A stretch of DNA of 64,000 nucleotides from Yersinia aleksiciae (GCF_001047675.1 NZ_CP011975.1:3140073-3204072); one strand, 5' to 3'; counted from the first letter of the stretch, positions 1 through 10,265 are shown. Translations and numbers: made by a program. Notes: generated by a model from the sequence alone, not told the origin.

Positions 1-1563
1 AAAGATGCGCGCGAAAAAACGGAAGCTGAACTGCAAAAACTGAAAATGATGTCGCCGATGTCGGCGGAAGCCACCGTGGTTCGTGGTTACATCGACTGGA
101 TGTTGCAGGTTCCGTGGAACAGCCGCAGTAAAGTTAAAAAAGATTTGGTTAAAGCGCAGGAAGTTCTGGATACCGACCACTACGGCTTGGAGCGAGTTAA
201 AGATCGTATCTTGGAATACCTCGCAGTACAGAGCCGAGTCAGCAAAATTAAGGGGCCAATCCTATGTCTGGTAGGGCCTCCTGGAGTGGGTAAAACCTCT
301 TTGGGGCAATCTATTGCCCGCGCGACAGGTCGTCAGTATGTGCGTATGGCGTTGGGTGGAGTACGTGATGAAGCTGAAATCCGTGGTCACCGCCGTACCT
401 ATATCGGTTCTATGCCGGGTAAATTGATCCAGAAGATGGCAAAAGTTGGGGTCAAAAACCCACTATTCCTGTTGGATGAGATCGATAAGATGGCCTCCGA
501 TATGCGCGGCGATCCGGCATCGGCCTTGCTGGAGGTGTTAGATCCGGAACAAAACGTGGCCTTTAACGATCACTATCTCGAAGTGGATTACGATCTGTCT
601 GATGTCATGTTTGTTGCGACCTCTAACTCCATGAATATCCCAGCACCTTTGCTGGATCGTATGGAAGTGATTCGCCTGTCCGGTTATACCGAAGATGAGA
701 AACTCAATATTGCCAAGCAGCATTTGTTACCGAAACAATTTGAGCGCAACGCCATTAAGAAAGGCGAACTGACCATTGATGACAGTGCCATCATGAGTAT
801 TATCCGTTATTACACCCGCGAAGCTGGGGTGCGTAGTCTGGAGCGCGAAATCTCCAAACTGTGCCGTAAAGCAGTAAAAAATCTGCTTATGGATAAAACG
901 GTTAAGCACATTGAAATCACTGGCGATAATCTGAAAGATTTCCTTGGTGTGCAGAAAGTCGATTATGGTCGTGCTGACACTGAAAACCGTGTCGGGCAAG
1001 TGACTGGTCTGGCGTGGACTGAAGTTGGCGGCGATTTGCTGACCATTGAAACCGCCTGTGTGCCGGGTAAGGGTAAGCTGACTTACACCGGTTCTCTGGG
1101 TGAAGTGATGCAAGAGTCGATTCAGGCTGCCTTGACCGTGGTACGCGCACGTGCGGATAAATTAGGTATCAACCCTGATTTCTACGAAAAACGTGATATT
1201 CACGTGCATGTGCCTGAAGGTGCGACGCCGAAAGATGGCCCGAGCGCAGGTATTGCAATGTGTACCGCACTGGTCTCTTGCCTGACCGGTAACCCGGTGC
1301 GTGCCGATGTTGCAATGACCGGTGAAATCACCTTGCGTGGCTTAGTTTTGCCCATCGGTGGTTTGAAAGAGAAATTGCTGGCCGCTCACCGTGGTGGGAT
1401 CAAAGTGGTACTAATTCCAGAAGATAACAAACGTGATTTGGAAGAGATTCCAGACAACGTTATTGCTGATCTGGAAATTCATCCGGTTAAACGAATTGAT
1501 GATGTTTTAGCCATTGCTTTGCAAAATCCTGCCTTCGGGGCACAGCCAGTAGCGTCAAAATAG
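1..1563 (+). CDS. lon: ATP-dependent protease Lon (5' end outside window)
   Basis: This is the C-terminal two thirds of the cytoplasmic AAA+ serine protease Lon, open from base 1, with 520 residues visible. They correspond to about residues 265-784 of the E. coli enzyme, so the N-terminal substrate-binding domain is off the window. The Walker A motif GPPGVGKT is encoded at about 274-297 and the Walker B region FLLDEIDK follows. The protease domain has GPSAG with the catalytic Ser codon at 1243-1245 and the partner Lys codon at 1372-1374, at the spacing expected for Ser679/Lys722. Lon degrades misfolded and regulatory proteins; in Yersinia it turns over YmoA, which is also encoded in this window. 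hupB follows, as in E. coli. Confidence 0.98.
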   Translation, partial: KDAREKTEAELQKLKMMSPMSAEATVVRGYIDWMLQVPWNSRSKVKKDLVKAQEVLDTDHYGLERVKDRILEYLAVQSRVSKIKGPILCLVGPPGVGKTSLGQSIARATGRQYVRMALGGVRDEAEIRGHRRTYIGSMPGKLIQKMAKVGVKNPLFLLDEIDKMASDMRGDPASALLEVLDPEQNVAFNDHYLEVDYDLSDVMFVATSNSMNIPAPLLDRMEVIRLSGYTEDEKLNIAKQHLLPKQFERNAIKKGELTIDDSAIMSIIRYYTREAGVRSLEREISKLCRKAVKNLLMDKTVKHIEITGDNLKDFLGVQKVDYGRADTENRVGQVTGLAWTEVGGDLLTIETACVPGKGKLTYTGSLGEVMQESIQAALTVVRARADKLGINPDFYEKRDIHVHVPEGATPKDGPSAGIAMCTALVSCLTGNPVRADVAMTGEITLRGLVLPIGGLKEKLLAAHRGGIKVVLIPEDNKRDLEEIPDNVIADLEIHPVKRIDDVLAIALQNPAFGAQPVASK

Positions 1564-1596
1564 TGACGTATCGCAAGAAGTATTGATAAAACTGAT

Positions 1597-1632
1597 GCTG
1601 GTAAGTGAAATGCTACTTGCCAGCTATTTTTT
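1597..1632 (+). terminator. Intrinsic terminator of lon
   Basis: A 10-bp stem (GCTGGTAAGT pairing with ACTTGCCAGC, one G-U pair) with an 8-base loop is followed by a T-rich run. It lies 34 bases after the lon stop. Confidence 0.8.
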
Positions 1633-1780
1633 GTGCCGCTAAGTTAGTTCGGCTGTCCGGTAAAAGTTTGAGCCTTTGGGCTGCTTGCTAAGGTCGGGCA
1701 GGATTGATATAACAGCTGCGCTGTCGTGTTGTCCGTAGGGATTTTCGGCGCGACGATAGAATTCTAAAGGGGATGAAAGA

Positions 1781-2053
1781 GTGAATAAGTCACAACTGAT
1801 CGACAAAATTGCCGCTGGTGCTGATATTTCTAAAGCGGCCGCTGGGCGCGCATTAGATGCAATTATTGCTTCTGTTACTGAATCTTTGAAAGAAGGTGAT
1901 GACGTAGCTCTGGTTGGTTTTGGTACTTTTGCAGTCCGTGAGCGTTCTGCACGTACTGGCCGTAACCCTCAGACAGGCAAAGAAATCAGTATTCCAGCAG
2001 CTAAAGTACCAGGCTTCCGCGCCGGTAAAGGTCTGAAAGACGCTGTAAACTAA
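1781..2053 (+). CDS. hupB: DNA-binding protein HU-beta
   Basis: A 90-residue HU-beta subunit that forms nucleoid-compacting dimers with HU-alpha. The whole length matches the family: an N-terminal helical dimerisation part starting (M)[10 protein letters not shown], the GFGTF turn, and the DNA-binding arm RTGRNPQTG with its intercalating proline. The start is GTG at 1781 with the Shine-Dalgarno AAAGGGGA just upstream, as in E. coli hupB. It sits between lon and ppiD and has its own terminator, so it is probably monocistronic. Confidence 0.98.
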   Translation: MNKSQLIDKIAAGADISKAAAGRALDAIIASVTESLKEGDDVALVGFGTFAVRERSARTGRNPQTGKEISIPAAKVPGFRAGKGLKDAVN

Positions 2054-2147
2054 ATTGCCGCGTCAATTCTCACCTGCGGACTTATTGTTTGATTGTTTGT
2101 GTTAAACAATAACCTGACGCAGTTGAGCTGGTAAGGTAAGATACAAG

Positions 2148-2175
2148 GCGCATCGTTACTGATGCGCTTTTTTTT
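2148..2175 (+). terminator. Intrinsic terminator of hupB
   Basis: A 7-bp perfect stem (GCGCATC/GATGCGC) with a 6-base loop is followed by eight T residues, about 95 bases after the hupB stop. Confidence 0.9.
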
Positions 2176-2291
2176 CGTTTAGGTAGCAGTTTTAACGCGC
2201 AGCAGCACGAATGGCTGTCGCAAGGAATGCTGGGTTTATTTAGACCTGCGCAACAGTTTTAATCCATATTACAGCGGAGTATTGTCACATT

Positions 2292-4178
2292 ATGATGGAC
2301 AATTTACGCGCGGCTGCTAATAACGTCGTGCTCAAAATCCTTCTGGCCCTGATCATGTTGTCCTTTATCCTGACCGGGGTTGGCAGCTATCTGATTGGTG
2401 GTTCCAACGACTTTGCAGCCAAAGTTAATGGCCAAGAGATTAGTCGTGCTCAGTTAGAACAGGCTGTACAGAGTGAGCGTGGCCGCTTGCAGCAGCAACT
2501 AGGTGAACAGTTCTCCGCGCTGGCCGCTAACGAAGGCTACATGCTGCAACTGCGCCAGCAGGTTCTCGGCCAGTTGGTCAACAACATGCTACTTGACCAG
2601 TACGCCAAAAAGCTGGGTCTGACTGCCAGCGATGAACAAGTTAAAGAGGCTATTCGTCAGGCACCTTATTTCCAGACTGATAATAAGTTCGATAATAATA
2701 AATATCTCGAGCTGGTTAACCGGATGGGCTACACCCCCGATCAATTCGCGCAATTGCAGCGTCAGCAGCTCATTAACCAACAATTGCTACAAGCCTTTGG
2801 TGATACTGGCTTTGTTCTGCCTATCGAAGCACAGGCAATGTCAGAGTTGATTTTGCAGCAACGTGAAGTTCGTCTGGCAACGATTGACCTCAAAGCACTT
2901 CAGGCGCAGCAAAAAGTCACTGATGAAGAGCTGAAAGCCTATTACGACCAGAACAAAAATAGCTTCATTGCACCGGAACAGATGAAAATCAGTTTCATTG
3001 CGATGGATGCCGCAGCAATGCAGGACAAAACTACTGTCACTGAAGAAGATATCGCTGCGTATTACGATCAGCATAAAAGCAGCTATACCCAACCAGAACG
3101 CCGTAACTACAGTGTTATTCAGTTCAAGACTGAAGCTGAAGCCAAAGCAGCACTGGATGAGCTGAAAAAAGGGGCTGATTTTGCCGCAATGGCAAAAGAG
3201 AAATCTACCGATATCATCTCTCGCAAGAATGGGGGAGATCTGGGTTGGTTGGAGCCAGAAACCACGGCTGATGAGCTGAAACAAGCTAAGTTGAGTGAAA
3301 AAGGTCAGTTATCTGATGTGGTCAAATCCTCTGTTGGCTATCTGATTGTTCGCTTAAACGACATTAAGCCAGAACAAGTTAAACCGCTGTCAGAAGTGCA
3401 TGATGCGCTGGCGAAACAGGTTAAGCAGGAAAAAGCAGTTGACGCCTATTACGCGTTGCAGCAAAAAGTGAGCGAAGCAGCAACCAGCGATAACGAATCC
3501 CTCGCTTCGGCTGAAGAAGCCGCTGGCGCTAAAGCTAAGCAAACGGATTGGTTTACCCGCGACTCAATACCTGCTGAAGTGAATTTCAAACCAGTGGCAC
3601 AGGCTATCTTTGACGGTAGTTTGGTCGGTGAGAACGGCGCACCGGGCAGTAACTCAGATGTCATCACTGTTGATGGCGACCGCGCTTTTGTTATCCGTAT
3701 TGATGGTCATAAGCCAGAAGGCATTGAGCCATTTGATCAAGTTCGTGATCAGGTCGCTGAACTGGTGAAACGTCAGAAAGCAGAACAGCTGGCACGTGTT
3801 GATGGTGAGAAGATCCTGACTGCGCTGAAACAGGGCAAAGGTGAAGAAGCCATGAAAGCCGCTGGTATCAGCTTTGGTGAGAAGAAAACCTTGTCACGAG
3901 CGCCAGATGATGACCAATTAGTGCAGACGATCTTTACATTGCCTCATCCGCAAAAAGATCAGTCAGTCTATGGCTTGTCACAGGATCGTCAGGACAATAT
4001 CGTGCTGATCGAACTGCTGTCGGTGACTCCGGGTAAATTACCTGAAGGCGAAATGAAGACCTTCATGGCTAAAATGCAGGAAGGGTCTAGCGGTGTGACC
4101 TTTGATGCACTGATGGCGAACCTGCACAAACAGGCTACCATCAAAATGGGTCCTGCGGAGCAACAGCAGCCGCAGTAA
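2292..4178 (+). CDS. ppiD: Periplasmic folding chaperone PpiD
   Basis: A 628-residue membrane-anchored SurA-like chaperone that receives proteins leaving the Sec translocon. One N-terminal transmembrane segment (about residues 15-34) follows the start MMDNLRAAANN. A SurA_N-like region comes next, then a parvulin domain at about residues 265-360 with the signature KNGGDLGWL, then a C-terminal helical part. In the E. coli protein the parvulin domain lacks robust isomerase activity, so chaperone or holdase activity is the safer call. Length matches E. coli (623). Two Met codons are adjacent at the start; the first is used here. Confidence 0.97.
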   Translation: MMDNLRAAANNVVLKILLALIMLSFILTGVGSYLIGGSNDFAAKVNGQEISRAQLEQAVQSERGRLQQQLGEQFSALAANEGYMLQLRQQVLGQLVNNMLLDQYAKKLGLTASDEQVKEAIRQAPYFQTDNKFDNNKYLELVNRMGYTPDQFAQLQRQQLINQQLLQAFGDTGFVLPIEAQAMSELILQQREVRLATIDLKALQAQQKVTDEELKAYYDQNKNSFIAPEQMKISFIAMDAAAMQDKTTVTEEDIAAYYDQHKSSYTQPERRNYSVIQFKTEAEAKAALDELKKGADFAAMAKEKSTDIISRKNGGDLGWLEPETTADELKQAKLSEKGQLSDVVKSSVGYLIVRLNDIKPEQVKPLSEVHDALAKQVKQEKAVDAYYALQQKVSEAATSDNESLASAEEAAGAKAKQTDWFTRDSIPAEVNFKPVAQAIFDGSLVGENGAPGSNSDVITVDGDRAFVIRIDGHKPEGIEPFDQVRDQVAELVKRQKAEQLARVDGEKILTALKQGKGEEAMKAAGISFGEKKTLSRAPDDDQLVQTIFTLPHPQKDQSVYGLSQDRQDNIVLIELLSVTPGKLPEGEMKTFMAKMQEGSSGVTFDALMANLHKQATIKMGPAEQQQPQ

Positions 4179-4222
4179 TAACCGCAATAGCTCTCGCATT
4201 CATTTGCAACTCGATGTAACAA

Positions 4223-4248
4223 CGAAAGGTCGCTTTGGCGACCTTTCG
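4223..4248 (+). terminator. Hairpin after ppiD
   Basis: A perfect 11-bp stem (CGAAAGGTCGC/GCGACCTTTCG) with a TTTG loop lies 44 bases after ppiD. There is no T-tract on its 3' side, so it may act as a weak terminator or as an mRNA end-stabilising structure. Confidence 0.5.
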
Positions 4249-4328
4249 CATATCTGAAATCTGCCCTTTGCGATTAACAAGCGGTTGCGGCAAGGTAGCC
4301 ATGCTGTCAAACACAAGGAGGATACAGC

Positions 4329-4769
4329 ATGAAATCTATAGGAAAATTATTCGTTATAACTGCATTATTGGCCAGTATTAATCTCTCGCAGATAGCTTAC
4401 GCAGCACCGGTAAGCTCCACCAATGCCCCGTTGGATAAAGCGCTCAACCAGCCCGGTGATGTCGCGAAGCAGAGCCCGATCAACGCAGACAATGTGAAGA
4501 TAAAAGCGGCTGAGAAGAAGAACGAGCAGGTTAGTGCCATGGCGTCTGCTGGCAATCCATCGGATAGCCCACAAGGCCAAGTCAATATTAACAGTGCTAA
4601 TGCAGAGCAACTAGCGCAGCAACTAAGTGGGATTGGTAAGAAGAAGGCGGAAGCTATTATTGCTTATCGTGAGCAGTTTGGTCCTTTCACTGATGTGGAA
4701 CAACTGCTTGAAGTTCCCGGTATTGGCCCCTCGTTTTTAGAGCGCAATAGCACCAAGCTTAAAATGTAA
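4329..4769 (+). CDS. ybaV: Helix-hairpin-helix (ComEA-family) exported protein YbaV
   Basis: A 146-residue protein with a cleavable-type signal peptide (MKSIGKLFVITALLASINLS, cleavage likely after AYA), a low-complexity linker, and a C-terminal double helix-hairpin-helix domain at about residues 82-146. The two hairpins carry the motifs LSGIGKKKAEAI and LLEVPGIGPSF. The family resembles the DNA-binding part of the competence protein ComEA and is predicted to be periplasmic; its role in enterobacteria is not established. AAGGAGG stands 10 bases before the ATG. The linker is longer than in E. coli YbaV (123 residues). Confidence 0.9.
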   Translation: MKSIGKLFVITALLASINLSQIAYAAPVSSTNAPLDKALNQPGDVAKQSPINADNVKIKAAEKKNEQVSAMASAGNPSDSPQGQVNINSANAEQLAQQLSGIGKKKAEAIIAYREQFGPFTDVEQLLEVPGIGPSFLERNSTKLKM

Positions 4770-5022
4770 CCTTGGTTTGTCGCGAGTAGATTCAGGTGTC
4801 AGGCGAGTACAGGTAAGTATTTGTCTGACCCTTTCGTCGCACAAACAACTGCCAACATCTCATAATGTAAGCTGCAGCTGTAAGGGAAAACTGTGATGTT
4901 GATCCAGATTATATAGTAAGCACGCTATAAGGTTTTTTTCCTCTGCTAATCTTGCTTTGAGGTCATACCAGTTGTGCTGGTTACCTTATAACTTTTATCA
5001 CTGTCTGGAGAAGCTCGCCGTC

Positions 5023-5430
5023 ATGCATACACATATTAAAGTCAGGGGTTTCCATATTGATGTTTTTCAACATGTTAATAATGCCCGTTATTTAGAGTTT
5101 CTCGAAGAAGCGCGCTGGGAATGGCTGGACGGAGAGCCCGCAGCCCAATGGATGGCAGAGAACCAAATTGCTTTTATCGTGGTGAATATCAATATTAGCT
5201 ACCGTCGGCCAGCCGTATTGGGTGACCTATTGCGTATTGATAGCCAGCTATTAAGGCTAAACGGTAAAAGTGGCGTGATGAAACAGATTGTTTCGCTGGA
5301 GCCTGAGTCTATACCCGTCGCGGATGCTGAATTGACCTTCGTTTGTATTGATCTGCGTAGCCAGAAAGCGTTGCCGATTGAAGGTGAACTACGTGAAAAG
5401 TTGCAAGAATTTGTCAACCGAGACCTTTGA
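5023..5430 (+). CDS. fadM: Long-chain acyl-CoA thioesterase FadM
   Basis: A 135-residue single hotdog-fold thioesterase of the 4-hydroxybenzoyl-CoA thioesterase type. The conserved catalytic segment near the N-terminus reads DVFQHVNNARYLEFLEEARW. E. coli FadM (YbaW) hydrolyses long-chain acyl-CoAs that build up during beta-oxidation. The ATG at 5023 (MHTHIKVRGFH) is preferred over an in-frame start at 4957. It aligns with the E. coli N-terminus and has CTGGAGAA at a good distance, while the upstream extension is not conserved in character. queC converges on it. Confidence 0.93.
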   Translation: MHTHIKVRGFHIDVFQHVNNARYLEFLEEARWEWLDGEPAAQWMAENQIAFIVVNINISYRRPAVLGDLLRIDSQLLRLNGKSGVMKQIVSLEPESIPVADAELTFVCIDLRSQKALPIEGELREKLQEFVNRDL

Positions 5431-5465
5431 GGGGGAGATTGATCCACTACTGATTGAGGTAAATT

Positions 5466-5486
5466 CCTCGCTCCGATAGAGCGAGG
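5466..5486. terminator. Hairpin between convergent fadM and queC
   Basis: A perfect 8-bp stem (CCTCGCTC/GAGCGAGG) with a 5-base loop lies between the two convergent stops. Neither side carries a long T-tract, so a two-way terminator role is a moderate inference. Confidence 0.5.
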
Positions 5487-5542
5487 CTATAACTTAGAGC
5501 AGGGTAATGTTCAGTGTGGGTAGTTGCAGGGCGATGAGATAG

Positions 5543-6241
5543 TCAAACCAGCCCAGTTTTCTGTTTCAGGCTCAACAGGACTTTAGGTTTATTGGCGAGA
5601 TAGAACTCCAGTCCTTTGGCGCGTAAGTGGCAGGCGGCACAATCACCACAGCCATCACCTTTAATTCCGTTATAGCAGGTGAGGGTATCCTTACGGACAC
5701 GTTCGAGTTGCTGATAATAATCCGCCAACGCCCATGTTTCGGCTTTATCCAGCCACATCAGTGGGGTGATGAAAGCAATATCTCGGCCAATACCTAAATC
5801 GATGGCGTGATTAAGTGCCTTAACGAACTCATCGCGGCAATCAGGGTAGCCGGAGAAGTCGGTCTCACAGACACCAGTGATAACCACTTGAGCTTGCACT
5901 TGATAAGCATAGATAGCAGCCAATGTCAGGAAGAGAATATTACGGCCAGGGACAAAGGTACTAGGAAGGGTATCAGCATCTTCTTCGTTATAAGTTGGCA
6001 CAGGAATACTGTCTCGAGTCAGGCTGCTGACGGCTAGTTCGTTGAGCATACCTACATCCAATACCTTGTGTGCTTTAGCGCCAAGTTGCGTGGCAAGCTC
6101 GCGAGCAATGTCTATCTCTGCGCGGTGGCGTTGTCCATAATCGAACGTAATGCAGTGGACTTCGTCATATTGCTGCAATGCCTGAATTAAGCAGGTTGTG
6201 GAGTCTTGTCCACCACTAAAAACAACTACGGCACGTTTCAT
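5543..6241 (-). CDS. queC: 7-cyano-7-deazaguanine (preQ0) synthase QueC
   Basis: A 232-residue ATP-dependent enzyme that converts 7-carboxy-7-deazaguanine to preQ0 in queuosine biosynthesis. The PP-loop motif SGGQDS is near the N-terminus. A zinc-binding cysteine cluster lies near the C-terminus (about residues 189-204, [16 protein letters not shown], spacing C-x8-C-x2-C-x2-C). The Met at 6241 ([11 protein letters not shown]) is chosen over an in-frame start 16 codons upstream because it sits at the family N-terminus and is preceded by GAGGTCAGAGT. Confidence 0.97.
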   Translation of the reverse strand: MKRAVVVFSGGQDSTTCLIQALQQYDEVHCITFDYGQRHRAEIDIARELATQLGAKAHKVLDVGMLNELAVSSLTRDSIPVPTYNEEDADTLPSTFVPGRNILFLTLAAIYAYQVQAQVVITGVCETDFSGYPDCRDEFVKALNHAIDLGIGRDIAFITPLMWLDKAETWALADYYQQLERVRKDTLTCYNGIKGDGCGDCAACHLRAKGLEFYLANKPKVLLSLKQKTGLV

Positions 6242-6367
6242 ACTCTGACCTCGTACGGCTGTGGTTTTGCAAGAGCAAACCCGCAGCAAAAATTAAGAAC
6301 TGGCCGTATGGTACTCAGTTCGCACGCTAAAAGGTAGCAACCCGTGTTTGGTGATCAGTTTGTTGTG

Positions 6368-6421
6368 GATCGGATTGCTGTTGTTGATCAGATTGCTGTT
6401 GTTGACCGGATTGTAGTTGGT
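6368..6421. repeat. 18-bp tandem repeat, three copies, downstream of ybaE
   Basis: Three consecutive 18-bp units (6368-6385, 6386-6403, 6404-6421), starting GATCGGATTGCTGTTGTT, differ at a few positions; a partial fourth unit follows. On the minus strand one frame reads as a repeat of QQQQSD. This lies just past the ybaE stop and is one base out of frame with it. Confidence 0.85.
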
Positions 6422-6423
6422 GA

Positions 6424-8127
6424 TCAAGTCGTCGCAGGGGGTAACCATGCTTGGCTGAAGTCGAACCAGCCATAAGCGGTCAGTATTACACCGTTAATTC
6501 GTGGTGGGGCATTGACCTGATATTGGTAGTTGAATAGCGGCAGAATCAAGCCAGACAGCATCAAATCATTGTAATATGTCTGTAATTGGTGAAAACGTTC
6601 TGGTGCCAGTTCAATTTGCTGAATATCGGTCAGTGTTTCTTGCTGCTGAATTAATTGCTCAGGAGAGAGAATACCGCGCCACAGGGGATCAAGTCGGAGC
6701 CAGCTCTCCATGGTGGCTTCCGGTGATTCGCCAACCAGATGGTCAGCTAATAATAAGTCTGCACTTTCAATTTGATGAGTGCCTTTCCACCGCTTATCGT
6801 GGCTGGCTCGGATCTCTAATGTGCAACCCTGCGCCGCCAATACTGTTTTTAACTGTTCGGCGACACTCTTAAGTTCCACTGGCGGTTGATAAGTCAGTAT
6901 CAGATGTGCGGGTAATGGGGGATTATCATCAGACGTAAACTGCGGAATTGGCCAACCTGGCAGCATTTCATGGCTAGGGGTTATCACTCCGCGACGAACT
7001 GACAGCTCTTCCAAGATGCCGGAAGTTTGTACGAGCATCAGTAATTTGGCGATTTGCTGCGGTGTCATGTTACTGAGGTGCCGGTTAATCGCCAAATAGC
7101 AAAAACCGAGACTCATGCTGCGCTGGACAGGGCGGGCCAACGGAAAATCCTCTTCCTGACCGATGGTGATACGTACTGGGTGCTGGTCACTGCCATCAGC
7201 AGATTGCATCACAAGACTTGGGTTTATCCAGTATTCGATGATCTCCAGATAAGGGTGCTGTAAATGGTAAAACTCGTGTTGCTCCAGGCGTATCAAACGC
7301 TGGTCGAAGGTCGCCAACTTAAACGGGCCTGCCCCCAGCAGTGGATCGTCTGGGTGAAATAGTCGACAGGGTAAGTCTGCTAACCGATGTGCCAGCCAGT
7401 AATCAGGTTGGGAAAGGGTAAATTTTAGGCATAAAGCATGGGGGAGGGTGATCGCTGAAATATTGGCAAAACTGGGTTGACTGCGGGGATTTTCCTGCAA
7501 CAGCGCCAGCGTTTGCAATAATTGTTCTCCGCGAATGTGCTCGCCGTTATGCCAACGTAATTGGCTGCGCAAGAAGAATTGCCAGGTTAAGCCATCGTCA
7601 CTGATTTGCCAGTGATGGGCCAGATCCGGCTTTGGCTGTGGATCACCGGTGTTAAAGCGGGTCAGTCCTGCGTGCAGAGTATAAATCAAATGTTGCTCTG
7701 CCCGACCAGTGACGATCATTGGATTTAAGGGTTCAAGCTCACGGTAATAAGGGATACGCAGGATTGGGCTATCTGCTTGCCATTGCCCCCCCATATGAGG
7801 GTTCAGTAAGGCTTGTAGGTGTTCCGGCTCCAACTGGGCCAAGTCGAGTGCCGCCTGATGGTCACCTTGCTCAAGGAACAATTTTAGGTAGGATGCCCGC
7901 AGTGTATCGGGGCTTTCCAGACATTGTAGCTGCGCACGCTTCCCTCGGCCCACTTGTGAATGCCAACTGAGCCATTCATTCGACTGTAGTTGCTGGATTA
8001 GGGTACGGGCATGTCGTTCGCTACAAAATAGCAAACCTGCCAGTTCACCGACCGTAGTGGCGGCGGGTTGATCGCCGAATTTCTGATACAACCGCTGGTA
8101 TTGAGTGAGTCGGTGAATAATGCGCAT
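6424..8127 (-). CDS. ybaE: SgrR-like solute-binding transcriptional regulator YbaE
   Basis: A 567-residue protein made of an N-terminal winged-helix DNA-binding domain (about residues 1-95, with the helix segment LLFCSERHARTLI) and a C-terminal periplasmic-binding-protein-like domain of the oligopeptide (SBP_bac_5) family. There is no signal peptide, so the binding domain is cytoplasmic. This is the architecture of SgrR, and YbaE is its paralogue with an unknown ligand and unknown targets. Position between queC and cof matches E. coli. The coding end is odd: a Gln-rich reading frame with 18-bp repeats continues one base out of frame after the TGA. Confidence 0.92.
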   Translation of the reverse strand: MRIIHRLTQYQRLYQKFGDQPAATTVGELAGLLFCSERHARTLIQQLQSNEWLSWHSQVGRGKRAQLQCLESPDTLRASYLKLFLEQGDHQAALDLAQLEPEHLQALLNPHMGGQWQADSPILRIPYYRELEPLNPMIVTGRAEQHLIYTLHAGLTRFNTGDPQPKPDLAHHWQISDDGLTWQFFLRSQLRWHNGEHIRGEQLLQTLALLQENPRSQPSFANISAITLPHALCLKFTLSQPDYWLAHRLADLPCRLFHPDDPLLGAGPFKLATFDQRLIRLEQHEFYHLQHPYLEIIEYWINPSLVMQSADGSDQHPVRITIGQEEDFPLARPVQRSMSLGFCYLAINRHLSNMTPQQIAKLLMLVQTSGILEELSVRRGVITPSHEMLPGWPIPQFTSDDNPPLPAHLILTYQPPVELKSVAEQLKTVLAAQGCTLEIRASHDKRWKGTHQIESADLLLADHLVGESPEATMESWLRLDPLWRGILSPEQLIQQQETLTDIQQIELAPERFHQLQTYYNDLMLSGLILPLFNYQYQVNAPPRINGVILTAYGWFDFSQAWLPPATT

Positions 8128-8231
8128 AATTAAATCCGGAATAGTTTAAACTATTTGTTCACTATTAGTTCCGTAAATAGTACGCCATAATTTTATTCAT
8201 ACCACCAGTTTTACTTTCAGTGAGGTTTTGA

Positions 8232-9053
8232 ATGTACCGTTTAGCTGCTTTTGATATGGATGGAACCTTACTGATGCGCGACCATAAAATTGGTGGTGCG
8301 ACATTGAATGCGTTGCATCAGTTAGTGGAGAGCGGGATGATCCTGACGTTTGCGACGGGTCGGCACTATATTGATATGAAAGGGATTCTTGCTCATTCAG
8401 GCATTAACGGTTACTTGATTACCGGCAATGGTACGCGGGTAGCTGATCTGGATGGGACTCCCTTATATGGTATGGATTTACCCGCTGAGCTGGTGGAGTT
8501 TGTGCTGCGAACACCTTGGCAGACAAATGCCAGTATCCACTTATTCCGCGATGACGGCTGGTTTACCGATTGTAATGATGCTGCGCTGTTAACGGCCCAT
8601 AAAACCAGTGGATTCCAGTTCCAACTCACCGCGCTGGACACATTACCGCTGACTGGCAATCACAAAATTTGCTTTATCGCCTCGCATCAAGAGCTGACCG
8701 AGCTTAAAACTCAGCTCGAACAGCAGATGGGCGGCAAAGCTGATTTTTGTTTCTCAGCCGTTGATTGTCTTGAAGTGTTACCCCGTGGCTGCAACAAAGG
8801 GGCCGCTTTGGAACGATTAAGCCATCACCTTGATTTGACCCTGACAGATTGCATGGCATTTGGTGATGCAATGAATGATAAAGAGATGCTGTCACGGGTG
8901 GGGCGCGGGTTGGTGATGGGAAATGCACTACCGCAATTGAAGCAAGAATTACCTCATTTACAGGTTATTGGTCGCTGCGAGCAGCAAGGCGTCGCGCACT
9001 ATTTGCAACATTGGCTAAGTTCACCATACCTCACCTATTCCCCCGAATTCTGA
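8232..9053 (+). CDS. cof: HMP-PP phosphatase Cof (HAD family IIB)
   Basis: A 273-residue haloacid-dehalogenase-fold phosphatase. Motif I is FDMDGTLL at residues 7-14, the cap region follows, and motif IV is [11 protein letters not shown] near residue 215. E. coli Cof hydrolyses the thiamin precursor HMP-PP and other small phosphates such as pyridoxal phosphate. Start [12 protein letters not shown] matches the family, with GTGAGG upstream. It is transcribed away from ybaE, sharing a 104-bp intergenic region. Confidence 0.95.
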   Translation: MYRLAAFDMDGTLLMRDHKIGGATLNALHQLVESGMILTFATGRHYIDMKGILAHSGINGYLITGNGTRVADLDGTPLYGMDLPAELVEFVLRTPWQTNASIHLFRDDGWFTDCNDAALLTAHKTSGFQFQLTALDTLPLTGNHKICFIASHQELTELKTQLEQQMGGKADFCFSAVDCLEVLPRGCNKGAALERLSHHLDLTLTDCMAFGDAMNDKEMLSRVGRGLVMGNALPQLKQELPHLQVIGRCEQQGVAHYLQHWLSSPYLTYSPEF

Positions 9054-9114
9054 GGTTCATACCCTGAGTTCTGATGCTCCAACATCAATGGCTTTGGGTA
9101 TAGTTATTAGCCAG

Positions 9115-9137
9115 CCGGATAAATATCCGGTTTTTTT
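9115..9137 (+). terminator. Intrinsic terminator of cof
   Basis: A 6-bp stem (CCGGAT/ATCCGG) with an AAAT loop is followed by seven T residues, about 60 bases after the cof stop. Confidence 0.75.
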
Positions 9138-9177
9138 CTTCCTAAAGGGGGCAGTTCAAGCCCCCTTGAACGACAAG

Positions 9178-10218
9178 TTACAGGTTATTTAGCTCATTGC
9201 GGAATGGGGTTAAATCGCCAATGTTCGTGCTCACCCACTGGGCGTCGTAATAGGTATCAAGATAGCGCTCACCACTGTCACAGAGTAATGTCACAATTGC
9301 GCCTGTTTTTCCCTGCTCGCGCATCTGTTTGGCTAGTTGTAATGCTCCCCAGACGTTAGTTCCCGTCGATGCGCCCACTTTGCGCCCCAGAATGCCCTCC
9401 AGCCAATGGATGGTTGCCACACTGGCGGCATCCGGTACGCGCAACATGCTGTCGATTACCTCTGGAATAAATGAAGGTTCAGCCCGTGGGCGGCCTATGC
9501 CTTCAATGCGGCTCCCACAACTGCCGGTGACTGTGCGATCACGGTTGCAGAAACAGTCATAAAATACCGAGTTTTCCGGATCAACAACCATCAGTTGGGT
9601 ATCATGCCCTTGATAGCGGATATAGCGGCCTAAGGTAGCTGATGTGCCACCGGTGCCAGCGCTCATCACAATATAGTCAGGGACAGGGAAGGGTTCGCGG
9701 GCCATCTGGCGGAAGATACTATCAGCAATATTATTATTGCCGCGCCAGTCGGTCGCGCGCTCCGCAAAAGTGAACTGATCCATATAGTGGCCATTCAACT
9801 CACGGGCCAATTGCTCCGATGCCGCATAGATTTGCCCTGCGTGGTCAACAAAATGGCAGCGACCACCGTAGAAAGCGATTTGTTCAACTTTTCGCCGCGC
9901 GGTGCAACTTGGCATGACGGCAATAAAAGGCAAGCCAATCAGGCGAGCAAAATAGGCTTCGGATACCGCGGTGCTACCGGAGGAGGCTTCAATTATCGTG
10001 GTGCCTTCGGTGATCCAGCCATTACATAAGCCATAGAGGAACAGTGAGCGGGCCAAGCGGTGCTTTAAACTACCGGTAGGATGGGTGCTCTCATCTTTCA
10101 AATAGAGAAAGATACCGGGAAAAGCAGGCAGATTTAGGCGGATCAGGTGGGTATCAGCGGAGCGTTGAAAATCCGCTTCTATTTCACTGATAGCATTTTT
10201 TACCCAAGTGTTGGTCAT
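9178..10218 (-). CDS. PLP-dependent cysteine synthase-fold enzyme, probable cysteine desulfhydrase
   Basis: A 346-residue fold-type II PLP enzyme. The PLP lysine is in the segment HPTGSLKHR at about residues 47-55, the substrate loop is ASSGSTAV, and the phosphate-binding glycine loop is GTGGTSAT. The arrangement resembles the Cds1 group of cysteine desulfhydrases more than CysK/CysM, but sequence alone does not separate synthase from desulfhydrase. It is divergent from an Lrp-family gene matching E. coli decR (cyuR), which controls cysteine detoxification. I infer a role in degrading excess cysteine under that regulator. E. coli has no such gene here. Confidence 0.8.
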   Translation of the reverse strand: MTNTWVKNAISEIEADFQRSADTHLIRLNLPAFPGIFLYLKDESTHPTGSLKHRLARSLFLYGLCNGWITEGTTIIEASSGSTAVSEAYFARLIGLPFIAVMPSCTARRKVEQIAFYGGRCHFVDHAGQIYAASEQLARELNGHYMDQFTFAERATDWRGNNNIADSIFRQMAREPFPVPDYIVMSAGTGGTSATLGRYIRYQGHDTQLMVVDPENSVFYDCFCNRDRTVTGSCGSRIEGIGRPRAEPSFIPEVIDSMLRVPDAASVATIHWLEGILGRKVGASTGTNVWGALQLAKQMREQGKTGAIVTLLCDSGERYLDTYYDAQWVSTNIGDLTPFRNELNNL

Positions 10219-10230
10219 TTAGTGGCCTGC

Positions 10231-10265
10231 GATATAAATAGTAATCTAATGATTGCTATATTATC
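10231..10265. promoter_or_regulatory. Dyad in the divergent promoter region, candidate Lrp-type operator
   Basis: An imperfect inverted repeat is centred on TAAT at 10247-10250, with inner arms ATAGTAATC and GATTGCTAT (one mismatch) and outer GATA/TATC. It lies between the cysteine enzyme gene and the Lrp-family regulator. A DecR operator is inferred from position and symmetry only. Confidence 0.4.

Noticed and set aside
6368..6421. CRISPR-like repeat array
   Set aside because: Units are 18 bp, contiguous without spacers and keep a coding period; it is a tandem repeat, not a CRISPR.
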